Shown in pieces: positions 10,487 to 22,227 of a stretch of 64,000 bases of DNA. How positions within the stretch are numbered: position 1 is the stretch's first letter; each line of letters starts with the position of its first letter. The translations under genes were made by a program, and so were the position numbers. The notes under the pieces were generated by a model that saw only the letters and a list, made by a program, of their open reading frames with translations, searched no databases and was not told where the DNA came from. The stretch spans positions 13,684,272-13,748,271 of the forward strand of contig OZ024728.1 in assembly GCA_964016875.1 (NCBI GenBank), written 5' to 3'. Source of the stretch: Fallopia convolvulus (Eukaryota > Streptophyta > Magnoliopsida > Caryophyllales > Polygonaceae).

Positions 10487-11563
10487 TCATGATAAGGATC
10501 CACGTTTGGGAGGTGGGAGACTCAAGTCTTGGGGTGCTGCCTTTGGATTGGGATCACGTTTATGCGGTTTCTCTGAGTTGCCGGGACACCCACAAGCCCT
10601 CTCGATACGGGTTGTTATATCTGCCATGATAGGGCGGTCGTCTGGGTTCAAGGCCGTGCACTCGAGTGCTAGCTGCAAGAACTCGTCCATCTCTTTCTCA
10701 GCACGTACGCTCCGGTTGGTGACAAGTTGGACATCAAGCAGCTCATAAGACAACTCTTCGTCTCGAAGCATAGTTGGAAGGTCCAAGCCTTCCTCGTCCC
10801 CAACAACCGGCGCGTTCCCTGTAAGTAGCTCCGATCCAGGAGGAGTACGCCAAAGCTGTACACGTCCGCCTTTTGTGACACTGACAGCGTGTAGCTATCG
10901 CGCGCGCCTCTCGCCTCGGGTGCATGGCAGAAAATGGCGGCTCTGAGAAGGGATGTGGACCACGGGTTCAACAACGCCTGGGAAAGGCCAACGTCGAAGA
11001 CACGGGCTTCTTGGTTCTTGGAGAGGAAGATGTTGGAGGACTTATGTTGCCGTGGCAGAGTGTGGGTCCCTGTGAGTGGATGTGGTGGATCCCACGGGCA
11101 GTTCCAAGGGCGATCTTGGCCCTTGTTTCCCAGTTGAGTGGGGTTGAACCGGTACCTGTTCCGATCCGTTGTCATTATTGGATAATCCAGTTAAGAAAAT
11201 GGCATATGAGAATTCAGCGATCCAGTGTAGATATATCACGATTGATGACCTTATTAGAGAATACAATTAAATTAACTCACCATGTAAGACATTATATAAG
11301 CTTCCGAGTGGGAAAAATTCATAGATAAGAAGCTTGGACGCCCCAATCTGCTCCATTTTTGCCGTGGGAAAATACAAGGCTTTAAGGGGAAGCAAATTCT
11401 CATGATCTAACATCCCAATCTGCTCCATTTTTGCCTCGAACTCCTCGGAAACTGGCAACTTCTTCAACCGCTTCACCGCCACCACTACATGCGAATCCAT
11501 ATACGCCTTGTACACAGTGGCATACGTTCCTTGGCCCCAATACTCTGCCGACGCCGCGAGTAG

Positions 11564-11788
11564 TATTCAGAATATGAGGGCATTTATGATATTTTAGTGA
11601 TTTTTGGGTCATTTCTGTAATAAGCCTTATTATATAAAAGGCCAGCTTCCTTCTTCTGTTGGATTAAGAGAGTCGTAACAGAGTGTGATTCTATTGTATT
11701 GAGAGTGAGAGATGAAGCTCGATTATGGCTTCGTTCTGTATGATTGATGATTCTCAATGATTCACATGAATAAAGTAGTGATTTGAAA
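11564..11788 (+). repeat. 5' LTR of the Copia element
   Basis: 225 bp, matching 16481-16705. It contains a TATATAAAAGG stretch near 11630 that could be the promoter TATA box. Confidence 0.95.
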
Positions 11789-11887
11789 TGGTATCAGAGC
11801 AGAGGACTCGTTCCTGATTTCTCGAGTTCTTCTTTTCCCCAAATTTTTTTTTCCTTCACAACAAATTCTTTTCCCTTTGATTCAAGA

Positions 11888-14800
11888 ATGTCTATATCAC
11901 CGAGGCGTGATGGAAGCGATGATGATTTTGATCGGCAAAGACAGTATGAGCGTCGAGAAAGAGATGCAAGGCATGAAGATCGAGATCCTATATATTTTGG
12001 AGGACGTGATCGCGAATCTGGACTGGTTTCGAGTGATCCGCTTGCTTTGTCAAATTCTGATCAACCAGGGGCTCAATTGGTTCCACAAAGGTTTGATGGT
12101 ACAAATTTTCTCAGTTGGAGTAGGAATGTGAAACTAGCGCTCGGAGCCAAGATCAAATTAGGCTTCATCGACGGTTCTTGTCGCCGTCCACCCCTCGGCA
12201 CCAACGAATGTGCGCGGTGGATAAGGGCAGATCATATGGTTCGATGTTGGCTTTTGAACTCCATGGATGGTAAGATTTCTGAAACTCTCATCTATGTAGA
12301 ACCAGCACGTCGATTGTGGGATAAATTGGTTGAACGCTTTGGTCAGGCTAATGGACCTTTATTGTATCAATTGAAACGAACCCTAGTTAATCTTGAACAA
12401 GGATCCATGTCTGTTACTGAGTATTATGGTCGTTTAAAGCAACTGTGGGATGAATTAAAAGCTGTCAGATCTGTGGTTGACTGTGATTGTGGCATATGGT
12501 CTCGATGTGCTTGTGATTACCTTGCAAGAAAGCAAGAGGAGGAAGAACATGATAAGTTGATGGATTTTCTCATGGGTCTAAATGATGATTTTGATAGCAT
12601 TCGTGGTACTCTTATAGCCATGGATCCTTTACCCAATGTTAACAAGGCTTATACTCTTGTTCAATCAGCTGAAAAACACAAGTCTATCACTGGTTCCTTG
12701 AGCATTAAAAGTGATGGTAATGCTCTATTAGTAAACAGTATGTCTGGGCGCCAACAACAACAATATGGCAAATATTTTTTGAGTAAGGAAGAAATGCAGA
12801 ACAGAGGTTTGCTTCCTAGAGACAACTATAACAATAGAGATTCTTTCAAGAAGGGAAGAGACAGATTTGAAGGGAAATATGACAGAAAATGTGAATATTG
12901 TCACGTAAAGGGTCATTCGAAGGAAAGGTGCTACAAGATTATAGGATATCCAGATAACTGGAAGTTTAATGACAAATCAGAAAATAGAAGACATGGAGAG
13001 AGGCATGCTAATGCAGTGGATGTGGAATTTGATACTCCATTTGAGAATTCAGATGATGGCAAAGAGAATGTGTTTGATCCAAAAATGATGGCAGCCATGT
13101 GTCAAGAGATGGCTAGGATGTTCAAGGGCAAGAGTGTTGTTTCTAATCCAGGAAAAAGTGTTGCTAATGCTGCTAGCAAAGGGCATTCTTCATCTGGTTC
13201 CTCATCTGGTTCTTTTGACAAGTTTTCAGGTATGAATTTTGATACTTCAGCAAGTATTTCTGTAATGGCAGCTAGTGTTAATTCAGATAATGGATTGTGG
13301 ATAATCGATACTGGTGCTACGGATCATATGATTTTTTATTCTAGAATTTTGTATGATAAACAGCTTTTGCTTAAACCAGTTAAGGTAGGATTACCAGATG
13401 GAAGTATTAAACTGGTTCAATATTCAGGATCTGTCAGAATCAGTGATAAAATGCTGCTTCATAATGTTTTGTTGATTGATGGGTTCAAACACAACTTGCT
13501 TTCTGTTACCAAGTTGTTAGATGAAAGTGGTTCGATAGGAAGGATTGAATCTGATGGAATCCGTTTTCAGGACCCTATCACTGAGGAGGTTTTGCTTCAA
13601 GGCAAGAGATTGGGAGGTCTTTACATTTTGAAGTCTGGAGAATTGATCAATGAAGATTCTCATAAGAAAGTTGTTGAAGTAGTTACAAATAAAGTTTGTA
13701 AAGATGATTCTGATGCTAGTTTGTTTCATAGTAGACTAGGACATTGTTCCACTAGCAAGATGAAACATTTGTCAAAGATATTTTCTGGGTCATTTCCTGA
13801 TTTCTTTTGTTAGAGTTGTGTTTTGGCCAAACAATGTAAGCTTCCTTTCCACATTAATGAATCAATAGCAGAATTTCCATTTGATCTTGTGCACTTGGAT
13901 GTTTGGGGGCCCTATCATGTTCCTTCTACTACAGGTGCTCATTATTTCCTGACAGTGTTAGATGATAACACTAGATATACTTGGGTCTACTTGTTTAAAT
14001 CCAAGACACAAGTCAAGGACATCCTTCTTTCGTTCTTGGCTTATGTTAACACTCAATTTGGAAAGAATGTCAAGGTGATTCGTAGTGATAATGGATCTGA
14101 ATTTATTCAGAAGGGGTGCCAGGAATTTTTTGCTCAGAAAGGTATAGTACATCAGAAAAGCGTGCCGGGCAATCCACAACAGAATGGACGTGTTGTAAGG
14201 AAACATCGCCATATTATAGAGACAACTAGAGCTATGAGAGTGCATGCTGGTTTGCCTAAAAGGTTCTGGGGAGAATGTGTTCAAACTGCAGTACACATTA
14301 TAAATCTTCTTCCTAGTTCTGTTTTACAATGGCAGATTCCTTATGAGTTGTTGTTTAACAAGAAAGCTGATCATGATCATCTTAGAGTACTTGGTTGTTT
14401 ATGTTTTGGTAAGCCTAGTACTCATACCACTGATAAGTTTGAGCCTAAGTCCAGAAAATGTGTTTTCTTGGGCTACCCTTATGGTCAGAAAGGGTACAGA
14501 CTTTATGATTTGCATGATCATTATTTCTTTATCACTCGAGATGTGGTTTTTCAGGAAGATATTTTTCCTTATGCTATACCTATGTCTACTACATCATTGA
14601 ATCAAGAAGATACATCATTGCCTCTGGTTAATCCTGCTTTACCAAATGATATTAATGAATCTTCTACAGAGATTTTGGTTTCTGGTTTGCACAATTCAGT
14701 CAATTCTCCTAGTGATCAGTATTTTCCTTCATCACAGTCAGCTTCTGATTCGATTTCTGTTGAGCCTATTGTTCCTGTAGCACAGCCTATCATTCTTAGA

Positions 14801-16472
14801 AGATCTGACAGACCAAGACAACCTTCTACCAAGCTCAAGGATTACGTTTGTTCTTATCAAGTCACAAAGATTTTTGATTTATCTGATTTTTCTGATGAGT
14901 TTACTTCTGCTTTCTGTAATGTGTGCTCTACATCTGAGCCATCTAGTTATAGACAAGCAAAAGGTCAGGTTTGTTGGGAAGAAGCAATGGCTAAAGAATT
15001 GGAGGCATTAGAAAGGAATCATACCTGGGAATTGACTGATTTGTCTGTTGGAAAAGTTGCTATTGGTTCCAAATGGGTATTCAAAACTAAGTTCAAGCCA
15101 AATGGTACTATTGAAAGGCACAAGGGTAGACTTGTTGCCAAGGGATACACTCAGGTGAAGGATAAAGATTACAAATTCACTTTTTCACCAGTAGCTAAAC
15201 TTGCTTCTGTTCGAATTTTATTAGCTTTAGCAACTGTTAAAGACGGGATGTTCATCAGCTAGATATAAACAATGCCTTTCTTCATGGTTATTTGGATGAA
15301 GAAGTTTACATGATGCCTCCTCCAGGATATTCAAAAGCAAAGAAAGGTCAGGTTTGTTTTTTGAAGAGATCAATTTATGGTCTTAAACAAGCTTCCCGGC
15401 AATGGAACCTTGAACTTACCAAGTTTCTTCTTAACATGGGGTATTGTCAATCAAAACATGATTACTCCATTTTTGTGAAGCATACAGGAGATAAGATTTC
15501 TATTGCTTTAGTCTATGTGGATGATTTGTTATTAACTGGAGATGATTCTGACACTATATTACAAACCAAGTCTGGTTTGGATGCAACCTTCACTATTAAA
15601 GATCTAGGTATGATCCTTTTTTTCTTGGAATTGAAGTTGCAAGATCTATTAAGAGGACATTGATTCATCAACGCAAGTACATGTTAGACATTATTACAGA
15701 TGCTGGTATGCTTGATGCAAAAGAGGCTGTTTTTCCTTTACCTCGTGGTCTGGGTTTATCAATTGATTAAGGAACAGTTTTACAGGATCCTGAGGTGTAC
15801 AGAAGGTTGATTGGTCGACTTCTTTATTTGAATATCACCAGACCTGACTTGACTTATTCCATTCAACATTTGAGTCAGTTTGTTAGCAATCCTAGAGAGC
15901 CTCATTATCAAGCAGCATTGCATATTGTTAGGTACTTGAAGCATACTCTAAATTGGGGATTGTTTTATTCAGCTGATTCAAATTTGCAAGTCTCCAGTTA
16001 CAGTGACGCGGATTGGGCTGCTTGTAAGTTCACAATTCGTTCTTTGAGTGGCTATTGTGTTCTTTTGGGAAAGAATTTGGTCTCATGGAAGACTAAAAAG
16101 CAAAAGACTGTTTCTAAGTCCTCAGCTGAATCAGAATATAGGAGCATGTCTTCTACTTCTAGTGAGGTGGTTTGGATACATGGTATTTTGAAGGATATGT
16201 TTGTTCAAATTCATTTGCCTATTACATTATATTGTGATAGCAAGGCTGCTCAACATATAGCTTCTAATCCAGTATTTCACGAGAGAACTAAGCATATCAA
16301 CATTGATTGCCATTATGTCCGGGAAAGAATTTCAGAAGGTTTTTTACATACTTCATATGTTCGATCTCAGCTTCAGTTGGCTGATATTTTCACAAAGCCC
16401 TTGGGAGAAGATCAACATAAGTTTCTAGCTTTCAAGTTGGGATTGGTTGCTACTCCCCCAATTCCAACTTGA
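11888..16472 (+). pseudogene. Copia gag-pol polyprotein (disrupted)
   Basis: Starts at ATG 11888 (MSISPRRDGSDDDFD). Visible domains: gag with a CCHC knuckle (CEYCHVKGHSKERC, near 12890); protease with IIDTGATDHM (near 13305); integrase zinc region and core with HLDVWGPYH and IRSDNGSEF; reverse transcriptase with SKWVFKTKFKPNG and YVDDLLLTGD; RNase H with SSAESEYRSM and LYCDSKAAQHIA, ending near LADIFTKPLGED. Breaks: an in-frame TAG at 13811-13813, frame changes near 15255 and 15615, and an in-frame TAA at 15768-15770. The third catalytic residue of integrase (Glu in the usual ERKH motif) is Val here (VRKH, codon GTA at 14195). It therefore encodes no working integrase or full polyprotein, in spite of the identical LTRs. 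Confidence 0.93.
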
Positions 16473-16480
16473 GGAGGGGG

Positions 16481-16705
16481 TATTCAGAATATGAGGGCAT
16501 TTATGATATTTTAGTGATTTTTGGGTCATTTCTGTAATAAGCCTTATTATATAAAAGGCCAGCTTCCTTCTTCTGTTGGATTAAGAGAGTCGTAACAGAG
16601 TGTGATTCTATTGTATTGAGAGTGAGAGATGAAGCTCGATTATGGCTTCGTTCTGTATGATTGATGATTCTCAATGATTCACATGAATAAAGTAGTGATT
16701 TGAAA
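16481..16705 (+). repeat. 3' LTR of the Copia element
   Basis: 225 bp, matching the 5' LTR. It is followed by the AGTAG target duplication and then kinase exon 2. Confidence 0.95.
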
Positions 16706-17216
16706 AGTAGATCCTCCAAATCATAAGGCCTAATCCCAAGAAACAAAACAGAATCAGAATCAGCTCATGGTAAAACTAACAACCAAGTGTCAATCAAGCA
16801 CATTTCGTTTCAAACGGAACAGGATTGAAGAAATTCCAAAATTCAAAATCGATCTAACTTCGTACGTCCGAAACTGGTCGAGGAAGGAATCCCGCAGTCC
16901 CATCTTCAAGAGCAGGCGCAAACTGAGGTGAGGTTTTCCCCCCGAATTAACCACCGTTGTCCAAGCTTTTTTTTCACCTTTTTTGTCAAAGAAATGCAAG
17001 AAGACTTAGGGGGAGAGAGAGATGTATATGGGAAGAGCGCTACCGTTGACTTTTATTGCCTGGTGTCCTTCTGTTTCACTTTTGCTTTTAGTATCTTAAA
17101 AATTATTTTTGGTGTCTCTTATTTTTGACAAATTTCTTACTGTGACCTAAACAGCTAAACTCACTCAAATTCTAATTTTCATCTATTTAATCATATTACT
17201 ATTTTTTTTTAAAAAC

Positions 17217-17699
17217 TCATCGATCCTCTTCAAAAATCCAATCCAATCGGCGTTTTCCAACGGAGACTTCGACTTCGAGTCTGCAACTCCTGTAAGCCCA
17301 CTTGCTTTCTTGTTCAAGCTTGGCAATGCTCTTGAGATCATGCAAGATTGATATCTTAACATTTCTAATCCCGATTCTGAACACAACAAATTGGGGCAAA
17401 ATTTCAACAAATTGGGAAAAATGGGTCAAGAACTCAACGACTAGAGGAGAGAAGGTGAATCGACAGGAGATTGAAAATGGGAACTCGAAAAAACATACCC
17501 ATCCGGGACGAGTCCAATCTGGAGGTTCAACCATGGGACATATGGCTACCACGCCGTCCGGAAAGCCCCCATCCCTCAAGATTTGAGTCATCTCATCTTG
17601 AGAAGGGGTTTTGGTGAAACTGTTGTAGTCTTGTAAGACGTCGGAAGGTTGAAAACCATGCTCAAAAGTCACCCTCGTTCTCGCTATTAAAGGAATCAA
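17217..17699 (-). pseudogene. Unrecognised ORF, possibly gag-like retroelement N-terminus
   Basis: A 160-codon minus frame reads VTFEHGFQPSDVLQDYN, SQDEMTQILRDGGFPDGVV, PPDWTRPGWVCFFEFPF and LVVEFLTHFSQFVEILPQF. The last two stretches resemble the conserved start of a widespread but poorly named plant retroelement gag-like domain, in which a W-x-C-(F/Y)-x-(Y/F)-P-F stretch is followed by a hydrophobic helix; this is from memory and uncertain. No in-frame ATG precedes the conserved part, though a possible AG acceptor lies just upstream (minus sense). The LTR-like block at 17951-18370 is on its 5' side, which would suit an element on the minus strand. Confidence 0.35.
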
Positions 17700-17950
17700 A
17701 AAGAAAGGGAGTTTGAAAGAAGAGAAAAAGAGAGAAAGTCTTTTACCTTGGATAGAAGAAGAGACGGTGAAATGATGAGAGCCACGGACGGTATAAAGAC
17801 ATCAACCCGTCACCTCACACCCCTCCTCGAGCAGAAACCTTCAAACTTAGAGCCCCACGTGTCCCCAAGAACGATCGAAAATCTCGCAGGCCAACAGTAA
17901 AAAGATTTCAAATTCCCGCTCCCGAAAATCTCTATCTTTTTTGGGGCTAA

Positions 17951-18370
17951 TGTTGGACCCAAAATTCGCAAGCCCATTCAAGGAAGTCCAAGAAGATCAT
18001 AAGCCAGAAGATCCGTCTAGTCCAACAGTATGTGTAACGGGCAACGATGCTTAGCAAAGATCCAAGAGGAAGGTGGGCTGAGAATAGGTGAACGTGGGAA
18101 GAACGACTAGAGAGATCGTGCAAGGCAACCGTTAGACAATGGGGGATAGGAAATAAAATGTAACATCGGGTAGAAAGAGGGACATGTATGTTGAACTCGT
18201 TTAATCCAAAGTAATTGTAATCTCAGAAAAGTCTTGTCTCACATTCGGATTCATCTTCCATATTCTTATTCTCCTACATTTTCTTAATTTTTGAGTGTGT
18301 ATCCGTTAAATTAGCTCCGCAATACATCCAAAACTAGTAATTAACTACGAGCAAATTCCTGTCCAAGACA
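17951..18370. repeat. Possible solo or 5' LTR
   Basis: The block starts TGTTGGAC and ends GTCCAAGACA, an inverted match with one extra base, as at LTR ends. No clear target duplication or primer-binding site was found, so the call is tentative. Confidence 0.35.
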
Positions 18371-18428
18371 TTATGATCCCAATCTCTCTCTTTCACTTTC
18401 TTTCTCTTTTTGAATAACTAGGTAAAAG

Positions 18429-18447
18429 CCGCGTGCAACGCACGCGG
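18429..18447 (-). terminator. Helitron 3' terminal hairpin
   Basis: Perfect palindrome CCGCGTGC-AAC-GCACGCGG placed just before the CTAG end. It is the rolling-circle termination signal of the Helitron family. Confidence 0.9.
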
Positions 18448-19187
18448 ATGTTTAGGAAATTTTTAAAGTTTTAAATTGGGCATGTAAAGGATAATTGGTC
18501 TGCTATTATTCGGGAATTGGAGATTAATTCTAATATAGGTCGTGTTTCGTATGACCAAAATTAGCAAATTTTAAACAATTGCAATATATAGTAAGGATTG
18601 TAGACTCATTTTGTAAACTGAAATACCGCAGTCAAATGTATAACTTTTATAAATTAGAAATCAAAAAATTTAAAGAATAATTTGTACAAGATATTAAATG
18701 TGAACATGGTCGAAATGTATATGACATAAAGGAAAGTTCAACCCTACAAAGGAATATGAGAGAATCAAAATACTGAGTTAAATTTGGAATGCTTCTTAAA
18801 TTTGATGAATTTGCTACAAAATCTTATATATCGAAATGATGTACCTCTGATACTATACACTGTCAGACGTATATTATTGTTATTTAATATTAATTTATAT
18901 ACTGCAATAGAAAACATCATGTATCATCTTAAATCAAAATGCTAATAAAAAACTTGGCTATAATATATAATTATACATACATATTTATACTACAAATCTG
19001 TGACACAAATAGTAAAAGCAAAAAACCATAATATTCCATATTGTGCTAAAGACCGATCTACGCCGTAGCTTTCAAGTCGGCTAGTTGTAATTTATGCATC
19101 TCTAATGCAACCACACCTCAAAAAGACGTGTCTAAGTAATACCTTACAAGATTATACAAAATAATACACTTACAGAGAGAGGTTCCA

Positions 19188-20327
19188 TCAAAAGTGATTA
19201 TTGTAAGGAACTGCCAATAGAGATAAATTTTGGATAAATGGGCAGATGGTTTGAAATTGGACGTAAGATGTAGTAGGCATATAGATGCAGTACACATTAG
19301 ATGTCCGTAGTTGGGCTCGTATTGCAATCTCTTGATGTTCAATGAGAGAATCATCCTGGGGAATGCTACAAATCTTCGAGCGATGCCATCTTTGTATGAC
19401 CATTTCATTTGATAGTTTCATATGTCTTCCGATGGAAAAAGGGAGGTCCAAAGCATATATTTTAATCCATGAGTTGTCTTCGGATTGTAGTATCCAAATG
19501 GATGTTTGGAAGTCAGATATGCCTAGTGTCTTTCCCTCATCCATGACTACAACATCATATGTTTTGAATTCATCTTGAGCTTCATATATTCCTGTCGGGC
19601 ATGCAATCAAAGTCAGTGTTCCATTATTTATATTGCAAGAAATGAGCTAGGCACAACAGTCGGTGTGGTTGTAAAAAACGAACACAAGATTTTCACAATA
19701 AACTGTAGCAGCTGTGTGGCGAAGATGATGTGTGAATGGCAATCTGAATCCTTGATTGAGAACAGTATGCCAAGAGTCCGTTTCCAAGGTGTAAAGGGCT
19801 GCGCAGTGTAATTGGCCATTATAAAATAGGAGCTTTGCTACTTTGTATGACGCTGCAGATTGTGCATAAGCAACACCCAAGTCCGCATAATCGGTATGCA
19901 TTGCATGCATCTGGGGAGGTGCATGTTTGTTTGATAGAACGAATGATTTGTTTATGGAGGGGTTCCACAAGCAAAGCGGTTTAGATCCATTTCCATGAGT
20001 TTTCTGTCTTAGTAAAATTATGCCTTCACATGAGCTATGGTATGACCAATGTCCTTGTATGTGTGCTGCGCCTAGGTTTATTAGAGGTGGTGCTGTTTGA
20101 ACCAACGTAGTTGCTGAACGGAGTACGCATTGACAATCACGACCTTGTACTACGAACAACAATTTCTCTTGCTTGTTATCAGGAAAATTGAGTACGTGCA
20201 ACCTACAAAAATGACTACTACGTATGATGTTACGCCATTTCTTTGATACAAGCTGATTTCTAATCAGCTGTTTGGTCGGCAGATAGAGTAGTATCCGGGT
20301 CAAGATATGCTCCGATAAGTAGTTCAT
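19188..20327 (-). pseudogene. F-box protein with F-box associated domain, one premature stop
   Basis: ATG at 20327 gives MNYLSEHILTRILLYLPTK, a good F-box start (about residues 1-45, ending NIIRSSHFCRLH). It is followed by a region of the FBA kind: LCLWNPSINKSFVL, LYTLETDSWHTV and, after the break, SDFQTSIWILQSEDNSWIKI. F-box proteins of this type bind SKP1 in SCF ubiquitin ligases and select substrates through the C-terminal domain. A single in-frame TAG at 19647-19649 divides the reading frame; both sides are in the same frame, and the full length (about 380 codons) is normal for the family. It lies inside the 15-kb Helitron, downstream of its Rep/helicase, so it looks like a captured host gene. 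Confidence 0.8.
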
Positions 20328-20859
20328 GCTGACACGGTCAAAGGAACTGCAAAACTGCAACTAATAATTTAGTATGAAATACAAATAGATTTTAAAATAA
20401 ATACAAACCAACTATAGACGATGGAAAAGAATCTTATATTTTATGTCTATATTGCGTAAGATAATTTATACATAGGTAAAAAATTTCATATAGATTCCTC
20501 ATTACATTATAACTTTTGTCATAATATTGTTAAATCATTATTGTCTCATGCAAATAATTATCTGTAATACAAATGCAGTCGTCTATAATATAAATACAGT
20601 AAATGATCTTGAAACACTGCACAATTACTCCACAGAATTTAATGGTCTATTTTTTGAAAGAGACATATCATCAAACACCGTGCCCTTTACCTAATATTCC
20701 AAAAGTTTTGGCATAATGAAAATTTATAATAGATATGAAACTACCCTCTACAAACAAAATTTGTTGAGGCTGATGCAATAAAAAGATTTGCGATTGCACA
20801 ACACATATCCAAAGCATTTCATCGAACACATGATATGCATAAATAAAGGGTATACTATT

Positions 20860-21290
20860 ACCCACATAAATCACAGAGAAACATACCGAAGCATTCACAT
20901 CGGCGGTTGAGAGTTCTCATCCAGGCGCCAGCTGACCAAAACAAGTGAAAATTTCGGTCTTTCTCAATTGGAAAATAATAACACAATTGACATATACATG
21001 AGGAAGCAAAATTCAAATGATGGCGACTGCCGAGAAGTTGATGAAGTTCAAACCGTTCTGCAAGCAAATTTGTGGATTTTTCCGCAGCACAGAAGTTAGT
21101 CGGAGGTGCAGAATTCGATTTTTTCCCGAGGCGGAACGAGGTGGCCCTGATTCCCTCTCTGGTTATTATGGTCCTCTGATTCAACTGAGAACGATAAGTT
21201 CGAATCGATCAATTTTTAGGCCGAATTTGTAGACTTTCAGTGGCAGAGAATACACGGTGGCGGTGAAGAAAGCTATCGAGCGATGAGAAG
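20860..21290 (-). other. Segment shared with 38990-39205 (possible 5' exon of the F-box gene)
   Basis: Blocks such as GAGAGTTCTCA and TCTTTCTCAATT occur in the same order at 38990-39205. A 108-codon minus frame (20858-21184) is present, but I do not recognise its product. It lies upstream of the F-box gene and may be its 5' untranslated exon. Confidence 0.4.
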
Positions 21291-22227
21291 AAGATTGACC
21301 TAAATAAGAAGAAAAAAGGGAAGGAGGAGGTGTACTTCAATGAAAAAGCGAACTACTTATACACAATATTAAAATACATATTACCTTATCCATTATCAGC
21401 CTACAATTACATATATAGTTATGCTATTTAAATTAAAAAAACAATTATGCTATTTAAATTAAATAATACAAACGTGCTAAGATTTTTTTTTATGTCGATT
21501 TGAGTTGTGCTAAGCGGACATACAAGACTGTTATAAATTGGAAAAAATAATCATGTGAAAAGATTTATACGTTTGTTACATGAATATGCTTCAGCCCAAG
21601 CAACATCCCAACTACTAATTTTTTTCATAGCTTATAATTGTTGTGTCAGCAATAATTTGAAATATACAGTTATTTTACACATTAAAGTATACAAATATTT
21701 GCTGACTTATTAATACATCGATATATCATCATATTTATCTTGTATGTGTACTGCCATCTATTTTACTCAGTATATGTTAAACATATAAGCATTATAAAAC
21801 TGCATTGTGTGCATCAACGACACGCTTGCTTGATGGGTACGAACTTACGGTCGAACTGAAGAAGTATACTCCATTATTCAATTGACGTGCACAAGAAACG
21901 CTAAGTTTTTATTTTTGTCAACCGTGTGAAAGAGAAAATATTACTTTTAACAAATAATAAATTTTTCCAATCACAATTTAGTTTTATAATCTTAAATAAT
22001 TCAACTTTTAGCATAGTACATTATAAGCAAATGCAAAATCCATAACCAAAAGAAAGTACAGCAAAACATAGTAAATTATAATTAAAACCAAGATCCATAA
22101 CCACAATAAACTAAGCTACAACAATGAAAGGATCATGTCGGCACTCATCCAATTTTACGCGGTTGAAGTACTTACTTCCAGCAAAATCATATTAAAAAAA
22201 ACCAATATTCCATCAGGATAACCACTA
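21291..22227. other. AT-rich Helitron interior
   Basis: I see no gene here. Confidence 0.3.

Larger units (their letters stand above)
11564..16705 (+). mobile_element. Ty1/Copia LTR retrotransposon inserted in the kinase exon
   Basis: It has two LTRs of 225 bp, identical as far as I can compare them, flanked by AGTAG at 11559-11563 and 16706-16710. A primer-binding site TGGTATCAGAGC (initiator tRNA-Met type) follows the left LTR at 11789, and a polypurine tract GAGGAGGGGG (16471-16480) precedes the right LTR. The LTR termini read TATTC...TGAAA, not the usual TG...CA. Domain order gag, protease, integrase, reverse transcriptase, RNase H is that of Copia. Confidence 0.97.
10487..16903 (-). pseudogene. 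Receptor-like kinase, copy 2, split by a Copia insertion
   Basis: This is homologous to the fragment at 114-629. Exon 1 (16866-16903, MGLRDSFLDQFR) and exon 2 (16706-16729 continuing at 11281-11563) encode PYDLEDLL, GQGTYATVYK, VAVKRLKKLP and DHENLLPLKALY; the VAVK lysine is present. Exon 2 ends at a GTGAGT donor. Exon 3 (about 11175-10487) carries pieces of the C-lobe: HGNI, KSSNIFLSKNQEARVFDVG, SQKADVYSFGVLLL and LQLALECTALNPDDRPIMAD. It has at least two frameshifts, and DVG replaces DFG. A Copia element interrupts exon 2 with a 5-bp duplication of AGTAG; the frame would read through without it. Exon 2 also has a 22-bp internal duplication that adds KMEQIG. The C-lobe frameshifts mean the gene is dead even apart from the insertion. 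Confidence 0.85.
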
